A stretch of DNA of 17,018 bases. It comes from JBKPFU01 sp046728975. GTDB taxonomy: Bacteria > Actinomycetota > Thermoleophilia > Gaiellales > Gaiellaceae. The notes below the pieces were generated by a model. It worked only from the letters and a program-made list of their open reading frames with translations. It was not told the DNA's origin and searched no databases. The position numbers were made by a program, and so were the translations under genes. Positions within the stretch are counted from its first letter, which is position 1. The number at the start of each line of letters is the position of its first letter. Positions 12,822 to 17,018 of the stretch are shown here, in pieces. The stretch covers positions 1 to 17,018 of the forward strand of contig JBKPFU010000116.1 of assembly GCA_046728975.1 (NCBI GenBank), read 5' to 3'.

Positions 12822-14139
12822 CTAGGCCCGCGTCGATTGCCTGCCGGAGGGTCCCGCTCTCGAGTATGCGTATTTTGCCACGAGCTTTCGTGCCGGTCGG
12901 CGCAAGCACGCCGTCCAGCGCGAGCTTCTCGCACTCCTCGAGACGCCGCTCGGCCTGCGCGGCGCTGCGCAGCTTGCCGGTGAGCCCGATCTCACCGAAA
13001 GCGGCGAGCCCTGAATGGACAGGCGCCCTGCGGGCTGCCGACGCGATTGCGAGCGCGACGGCGAGATCGGCGCCCGGCTCGTCGATCCGGACGCCCCCGG
13101 CAACGTTGACGAACACGTCCGCCTGCCCGAGCGGGACACGAGCGTGGCGGGACAGGACGGCGACGATCATCGCCAGCCGCTTCGGATCGACGCCCGTTGC
13201 CACGCGCCGCGGCATCGCCAGGTCGGTCGGCGAGACGAGGGCCTGGATCTCGAGCAGGATCGGACGCGTTCCTTCGAGGACGCACGCGATCGCGGCACCC
13301 GGGTCCAGTGAGTCGTTGCGACCGAAGAGCTGCGAAGGCTCCGGGATGCCCACCAGCCCGGTCCCTGTCATCTCGAAGACGCCGAGCTCGTTCGTCGATC
13401 CGAATCGGTTCTTGGTCGCGCGAAGAACCCGATGGGCGTGGTAGCGGTCGCCTTCGAACTGAAGAACGCAGTCCACGAGGTGCTCGAGCACGCGCGGGCC
13501 GGCGACCGCACCGTCCTTCGTGACGTGACCAACGAGGAAGGTCGCCACGCCGGCTTCTTTCGCGACACGGAGCAGGCGGGCCGCGGCCTCGCGGACCTGA
13601 GCGACCGAGCCCGGCGCCGAGCCCAGCTCGCCCGAGTAGAGCGTCTGGACCGAGTCGATCACGCAGGCGTCGGGCCGCTCCCGCTCGAGCGTGGCGCACA
13701 CGGTCTCGAGCTCGGTCTCGGCCAGGATCTCCACGTTTTCGGCCCCGCCGAGCCGCGCAGCGCGAAGCTTGACCTGCGCGGCCGACTCCTCACCCGTGAC
13801 AAGGATCGCTCGGCGGCTCTTGCTGAGCTCGCGCAGCGCGGTCAGGAGGAGGGTCGACTTTCCGACGCCGGGCTCGCCGCCGACCAGCACGAGGGAAGCG
13901 GGAACGAGCCCACCGCCCAGCACACGGTCGAGCTCCGCGACGCCGGTGGATAGACGGTTCGCCTCCTCGGCTTCGACGTCGACGAGGCGAAGGATCGGTT
14001 GAGGAGCGCGGTCGCCGGGCTTCGTCCGAGCCTCTTCGACCAGCGTCCCGAACGCGCCGCAGCCCGGGCACTTGCCGAACCATCGTCCCGAGCTGTAGCC
14101 GCATTCGGTGCAGGCGTGCTGAACGGCGGCTTTCGCCAT
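12796..14139 (-). CDS. radA: DNA repair protein RadA
   Basis: 447-residue RecA-like ATPase that promotes branch migration during recombinational repair. Seen: an N-terminal zinc finger (C10, C13, C24, C27); Walker A GGEPGVGKST (87-96); Walker B ACVIDSV (158-164); the RadA signature KNRFG (243-247); and a C-terminal Lon-protease-like domain (about 270-440) with VFVNVAGGVRIDEPGADLA and GEIGLTGKLR. Length is normal. There is no Shine-Dalgarno sequence; instead TAGACT sits 7 nt before the ATG, which suggests a leaderless mRNA. The disA start lies inside its 3' end. It reads divergently from the exported-protein gene at 14255. Confidence 0.96.
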   Translation of the reverse strand: MAKAAVQHACTECGYSSGRWFGKCPGCGAFGTLVEEARTKPGDRAPQPILRLVDVEAEEANRLSTGVAELDRVLGGGLVPASLVLVGGEPGVGKSTLLLTALRELSKSRRAILVTGEESAAQVKLRAARLGGAENVEILAETELETVCATLERERPDACVIDSVQTLYSGELGSAPGSVAQVREAAARLLRVAKEAGVATFLVGHVTKDGAVAGPRVLEHLVDCVLQFEGDRYHAHRVLRATKNRFGSTNELGVFEMTGTGLVGIPEPSQLFGRNDSLDPGAAIACVLEGTRPILLEIQALVSPTDLAMPRRVATGVDPKRLAMIVAVLSRHARVPLGQADVFVNVAGGVRIDEPGADLAVALAIASAARRAPVHSGLAAFGEIGLTGKLRSAAQAERRLEECEKLALDGVLAPTGTKARGKIRILESGTLRQAIDAGLDAERTDPG

Positions 14140-14146
14140 CGGTTCG

Positions 14147-14152
14147 AGTCTA
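14147..14152 (-). promoter_or_regulatory. Candidate leaderless -10 element of radA
   Basis: On the minus strand TAGACT is followed by 7 nt and then the radA ATG. This matches TAnnnT leaderless promoters of actinobacteria. A TTGTAA sequence lies 20 nt further upstream, longer than the usual spacer. Confidence 0.45.
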
Positions 14153-14241
14153 GGGCGCGGATCCGACGCCGCTTACAACACAACCGCGACGAAAGAGCGC
14201 CGTAACCGAGACGAGCCGTAGACCGCGCGTCGACGCCGCAG

Positions 14242-14247
14242 TAGTTT
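14242..14247 (+). promoter_or_regulatory. Candidate leaderless -10 element of the exported-protein gene
   Basis: TAGTTT is followed by exactly 7 nt and then the ATG at 14255, with no Shine-Dalgarno sequence before it. The geometry mirrors the divergent radA start. No -35 match is visible. Confidence 0.4.
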
Positions 14248-14254
14248 CGATGCC

Positions 14255-15427
14255 ATGTTCTCAAAATGGACAACCAAAGCGGTGTTGCTGGGAGCCGCCG
14301 TCGCGGGAGTCGCCGTAGCGTTCCAAGCGCTGACCGCAAGTGGAGCCACGCCTCGCAGCGGCTTGCTCAGGATCTCCGACGTCCTGGAGCGGCCACCCAG
14401 TCCATACGTCCGAGGCTCGACGTTCGTCCGCGGCAAGGCCCACTCGAAGCTGGGTGCTGAGGTCTCGGGCCCGCTGATGGGCTCGCTTGCTCCGGTCGCG
14501 GTGTCGTCCGCAGACGCTCGGTACGTCGGCTACAGCGCCTGGGCGCGCACACGCGAGCTCGACCCGGAGCGGTCGTTCTCGAAGCAGGGAATCCGCAGCG
14601 GCGACGCGCTCGGCATTCCTTCGGTTCGCGTCTTCGACCAGGATCGGGGCAGAGACGTCGTGGTCATCGCCGGTGCATATTCGGCGGCGTGGCGCAGCGA
14701 CGGATCGTTCGCCTACGTCCGGGGTGTCCGGCACGAGTTCACGGCGGGCGAGCCCTACCTCGGGCACGTGGTCGTTCGCTCAGGCATTCACGGCCGCGAC
14801 CTCGTCTGGAGCACGAAGCCCGGCCGCTACGTCGTGTACGGCTGGGCGCGTCGTCGGCTGATTGCCTACCGCATCGGCGAGGGCGAAAGCCTCGACCTGC
14901 TCGTGTTCGACGGTCCCGGCCATCCGCGCGACGTGTCGCCCGGGAGCCTGATCGCGCTGAGCCCCGACGGCGACGAGGCCCTCGTGCTCGCTCCCGATCA
15001 CAGGCAGGTTCGCCTACTCGAGATCGCGACGGGAGCCGAGGTTGCGACCCTCGACCTGAGCGCGACTGACCTGCCGGTCGAATGGGCGGCGTACGGCGGA
15101 TCGTGGGTCGGCGATCGCATCGTCGCACCGGCGAGCGCCGGGCTGATCGTGTTCCGCGTCGGCTCCCGGAGAATCGAGGTCGAGCAAGTGCTCGCCGTCG
15201 ACCGCGACGTCTTCCCGGCCGGGCTGCAGGAACCGATCTTCACGGACGCCTCCTCGATGACAGTGGCCGCCGTCGCTGAACTTCCACCGCGAGCCGGCGC
15301 CGGAGCCACGGCACTTTTCGTCTCCTGCGACCGCATCAGCCGCGCCTGCGAGCACGGAGAGCCCGCGCCGGCGACTGAGTGGCCGCGCCTCGTCTTCAAT
15401 CCGAGCCGTCCCGAGGGGCAGCGATGA
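14255..15427 (+). CDS. Exported beta-propeller-like protein of unknown function
   Basis: 390-residue protein without a recognised family name. Seen: an N-terminal hydrophobic segment (about 9-28, LLGAAVAGVAVAF) acting as signal peptide or anchor, then beta-rich sequence with blade-like repeats such as AAWRSDGSFAYVRG (145-157) and IALSPDGDEALVLAP (233-247), VRLLEIATGAEVATLDL, and GDRIVAP. The S-P/S-D-G-x pattern is typical of TolB/WD40-like propellers. A C-terminal pair of cysteines (C358, C365) may form a disulfide; the end is FNPSRPEGQR. Its stop overlaps the next gene's start as ATGA, so the two are co-translated. They separate radA from clpC, which are adjacent in Bacillus. A role in envelope sensing or binding is inferred only. 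Confidence 0.7.
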   Translation: MFSKWTTKAVLLGAAVAGVAVAFQALTASGATPRSGLLRISDVLERPPSPYVRGSTFVRGKAHSKLGAEVSGPLMGSLAPVAVSSADARYVGYSAWARTRELDPERSFSKQGIRSGDALGIPSVRVFDQDRGRDVVVIAGAYSAAWRSDGSFAYVRGVRHEFTAGEPYLGHVVVRSGIHGRDLVWSTKPGRYVVYGWARRRLIAYRIGEGESLDLLVFDGPGHPRDVSPGSLIALSPDGDEALVLAPDHRQVRLLEIATGAEVATLDLSATDLPVEWAAYGGSWVGDRIVAPASAGLIVFRVGSRRIEVEQVLAVDRDVFPAGLQEPIFTDASSMTVAAVAELPPRAGAGATALFVSCDRISRACEHGEPAPATEWPRLVFNPSRPEGQR

Positions 15428-15990
15428 AGCGGCGGTTGGCAGTGGCAGCGGCCGCCGCGGCCGTCGCGCTGGCCTCGGCGCCGCCCGCCGGAGCGTTCCT
15501 CACCTGGTTCGACTTCACCCGGCAAAGCAATGCGTGGTCAACGCTGAGGCTCGTCTGGGAGCAGGTTCCGGGACACTTCAGCTCCGTCGCCTGGCGCGGC
15601 GGCTCGGGCACGTCGACCAACGCATGCTGGATCAGCCACGGGTGGCTGCCTGGAGGGTGGTACGACCTCTGGGGTCACTGGAACAACTACGACGGCTCGG
15701 CGATCAAGGGTCGCGTCTTCCGGCTCCAGGACAAGGCTTGTTGGAACGGCACCCTGCGCACCGAGCTCTTCATCCATTCGGAGGAGACGGCTGGGAACGG
15801 CCAGTACTGCCCGACGCCGTACGACGACCCGTTCTGCTGGGAAGGCGACTTCGACTACTACTCAAGCGGTTGCATCAAGGTGAACCACTGGGGCGACCTC
15901 GCCTATCTCCACTCCGGTTGGCACGAAAAGAGCGGAGATGGTCGCCACGGCGCCTTTTGGATCAACGACGCGCTGTACGTGCACGACTGA
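15424..15990 (+). CDS. Exported L,D-transpeptidase-like protein (divergent YkuD motif)
   Basis: 188-residue exported protein. The ATG at 15424 overlaps the preceding stop and begins a standard signal peptide (KRR, then an Ala-rich core; cleavage likely after AGA, residue 24). The mature part is rich in Trp, Tyr and Cys (C68, C106, C129, C138, C150). Seen: LFIHSEE with H118 and, 32 residues later, YYSSGCIKVNHWGDLAYL with C150. This resembles the YkuD L,D-transpeptidase signature (H...[ST]HGC followed by a hydrophobic, basic strand and a D-L helix), with Ser in place of the second His; SSGC forms occur in some YcbB-type enzymes as I recall. If real, it would act on peptidoglycan peptides outside the membrane. 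Fold assignment needs structural support; a binding protein is possible. Confidence 0.55.
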   Translation: MKRRLAVAAAAAAVALASAPPAGAFLTWFDFTRQSNAWSTLRLVWEQVPGHFSSVAWRGGSGTSTNACWISHGWLPGGWYDLWGHWNNYDGSAIKGRVFRLQDKACWNGTLRTELFIHSEETAGNGQYCPTPYDDPFCWEGDFDYYSSGCIKVNHWGDLAYLHSGWHEKSGDGRHGAFWINDALYVHD

Positions 15991-16006
15991 TCCCTGGCCC
16001 CTCCCT

Positions 16007-16036
16007 CGGAAGCGGCGGGGCTACCCGCCGCTTCCG
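16007..16036. terminator. Bidirectional terminator hairpin between convergent genes
   Basis: CGGAAGCGGCGGG (16007-16019) and CCCGCCGCTTCCG (16024-16036) form a perfect 13-bp stem with the 4-nt loop GCTA. It lies 17 nt after the L,D-transpeptidase-like gene and 94 nt from the clpC stop on the other strand. There is no T-tract, as is common in high-GC actinobacteria. Confidence 0.7.
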
Positions 16037-16130
16037 CCCTTCACGCGCTGCGCGCCGCCGGCCGCCGTGCGTCGACGATCAGGAGGAAGCTCAACCGGTC
16101 AGTGTGCCGCCGCGTGGCCCGACCGGGCGC

Positions 16131-17018
16131 CTACTCGTCGGAAGACGACTCTTCGTCGCCTTCCGCGGAGTCCTGCGGCTCCTCGGGCGGAACGGTGACC
16201 TTCTCGGGCGTGATCTCGCCCGGAATGATCGTGATGTCGACCGCCTCGCCGTCCTCGCCCTTGCGATCGACGAGGACGGTTGAGCCCGGCTCGATCGAGC
16301 GGCCGAGCACGAAGTCGGCGAGGGGGTCTTCGATGAAGCGCTGGATGGCGCGGCGCAGCGGGCGGGCGCCCATCGTCGGGTCGTAGCCCTTCTCGACCAG
16401 CAGCTCCTTCGCGGCCTCCGTCAGCTCGATCGTGGCGTCGTGCTCTCCGACCTGCTCGCGGAGCCGCTTCATCAGCAGCTCGACGATCGTCTTGATCTCT
16501 TCCTTCGTCAGCTTGTGGAAGACGATCACTTCGTCGATGCGGTTCAGCAGCTCGGGCCGGAAGACCTTCTTGAGCTCGCCCATGATCCGGTCCTTCATCT
16601 CGTCGTACGACAGACCGGTGTCGTCGCCGACGGAGAACCCGAGCGTCTGGTTCTTCGAGATCGTGGAGGCGCCGATGTTCGAGGTCATGATCACGATCGT
16701 GTTCCGGAAATCGACCTTGCGCCCCTGGGCGTCGGTGAGCTTCCCGTCCTCCAGGATCTGGAGCAGGATGTTGAACACGTCCGGGTGCGCCTTCTCGATC
16801 TCGTCGAGGAGGACGACGGAGTAGGGCTTGCGGCGGACGGCCTCGGTGAGTTGCCCGCCCTCGTCGTAGCCGATGTAGCCCGGCGGCGAGCCGACGAGCC
16901 GAGACACGGAGTGCTTCTCCATGTACTCGGACATGTCGACCTGGATCATCGCGTCCTCGTCGCCGAACAAGAACTCGGCCAGCGTGCGCGCAAGCTCCGT
17001 CTTCCCCACGCCTGACGG
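16131..17018 (-). CDS. clpC: ATP-dependent Clp protease ATPase subunit ClpC, C-terminal part
   Basis: The last 295 residues of a Clp/Hsp100 AAA+ unfoldase; the 5' part lies beyond the window. Known: ClpC unfolds substrates and feeds them to ClpP. Seen in the second ATPase domain: Walker A PSGVGKTELA at the window edge; VDMSEYMEKHSVSRLVGSPP; Walker B VVLLDEIEKAHPDV; sensor 1 IVIMTSNIGAS; FRPELLNRIDEVIVF with the arginine finger; and sensor 2 GARPLRRAI in the small C-terminal domain. A TLGF loop (LGF at about 126-128 of the visible part) fits the ClpP-docking tripeptide, favouring ClpC over ClpB. The tail is highly acidic and Ser-rich. Place next to radA-disA matches conserved clpC synteny, apart from the plus-strand pair inserted between. 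Confidence 0.95.
   Translation of the reverse strand, partial: PSGVGKTELARTLAEFLFGDEDAMIQVDMSEYMEKHSVSRLVGSPPGYIGYDEGGQLTEAVRRKPYSVVLLDEIEKAHPDVFNILLQILEDGKLTDAQGRKVDFRNTIVIMTSNIGASTISKNQTLGFSVGDDTGLSYDEMKDRIMGELKKVFRPELLNRIDEVIVFHKLTKEEIKTIVELLMKRLREQVGEHDATIELTEAAKELLVEKGYDPTMGARPLRRAIQRFIEDPLADFVLGRSIEPGSTVLVDRKGEDGEAVDITIIPGEITPEKVTVPPEEPQDSAEGDEESSSDE

Noticed and set aside
15534..16283. Plus-strand frame running through the transpeptidase-like gene, terminator and clpC end
   Set aside because: It crosses a perfect terminator hairpin and is Arg/Leu-rich shadow sequence without motifs.
16131..17018. ClpB instead of ClpC
   Set aside because: The LGF ClpP-docking tripeptide, acidic C-terminal tail and radA-disA neighbourhood favour ClpC.
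1..17018. tRNA, rRNA, CRISPR, insertion sequence or prophage features
   Set aside because: No cloverleaf-like segments, regularly spaced repeats, transposase, integrase or terminal inverted repeats were found on reading both strands; genes are closely packed with no gap over 200 nt.

Overview
The window is a high-GC chromosomal segment holding 20 protein genes and no RNA genes, CRISPR arrays or insertion sequences. The minus-strand order clpC - radA - disA - carD - ispD - (PHP phosphatase) - ispF - gltX - cysS - rlmB - yacP/NYN - sigH matches a gene order known from Gram-positive bacteria such as Bacillus. CarD next to disA, the GC-rich codon use, the GTG/TTG starts and several TAnnnT hexamers 7-9 nt before start codons point to an actinobacterium. 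My best guess is class Thermoleophilia (Gaiellales-like). That placement rests on recalled protein similarity and synteny, not on a search.

Layout from left to right: an orphan PD-(D/E)XK endonuclease-like gene (+). A minus-strand block follows: sulfite-oxidase-like molybdoenzyme, sigma factor SigH, NYN ribonuclease, RlmB, CysS and a compact GluRS. A plus-strand island (about 5.8-8.9 kb) interrupts the block with a compact MutY, a small secreted protein, and a PhoP/OmpR-type response regulator with its histidine kinase. The minus strand resumes with ispF, a HisJ-like PHP phosphatase, ispD, carD, disA and radA. A second plus-strand island (14.3-16.0 kb) carries an exported beta-propeller-like protein translationally coupled to an exported protein with an L,D-transpeptidase-like motif. 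The window ends inside clpC (minus).

How the genes fit together: the minus-strand block is housekeeping. It covers translation (CysS, GluRS, RlmB), RNA turnover (NYN), isoprenoid precursors (IspD, IspF), DNA repair and c-di-AMP checkpoint signalling (RadA, DisA), transcription (CarD, SigH) and proteolysis (ClpC). Many junctions are 4-26 nt overlaps, implying coupled translation. The plus-strand islands add repair and envelope functions.

Most worth a second look: (1) a 17-bp element, 16/17 identical, upstream of both the small secreted gene and the response regulator, with 11-bp-period half-sites typical of OmpR/PhoB regulators; the second copy forms the loop of a perfect 10-bp hairpin. (2) ispD has no ATG/GTG/TTG at its natural N-terminus and seems to begin at GTT. 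(3) Compact GluRS and MutY proteins lack segments normal for their families. (4) A propeller / L,D-transpeptidase-like secreted pair. I found no clear evidence of a wholly new defence or mobile system.
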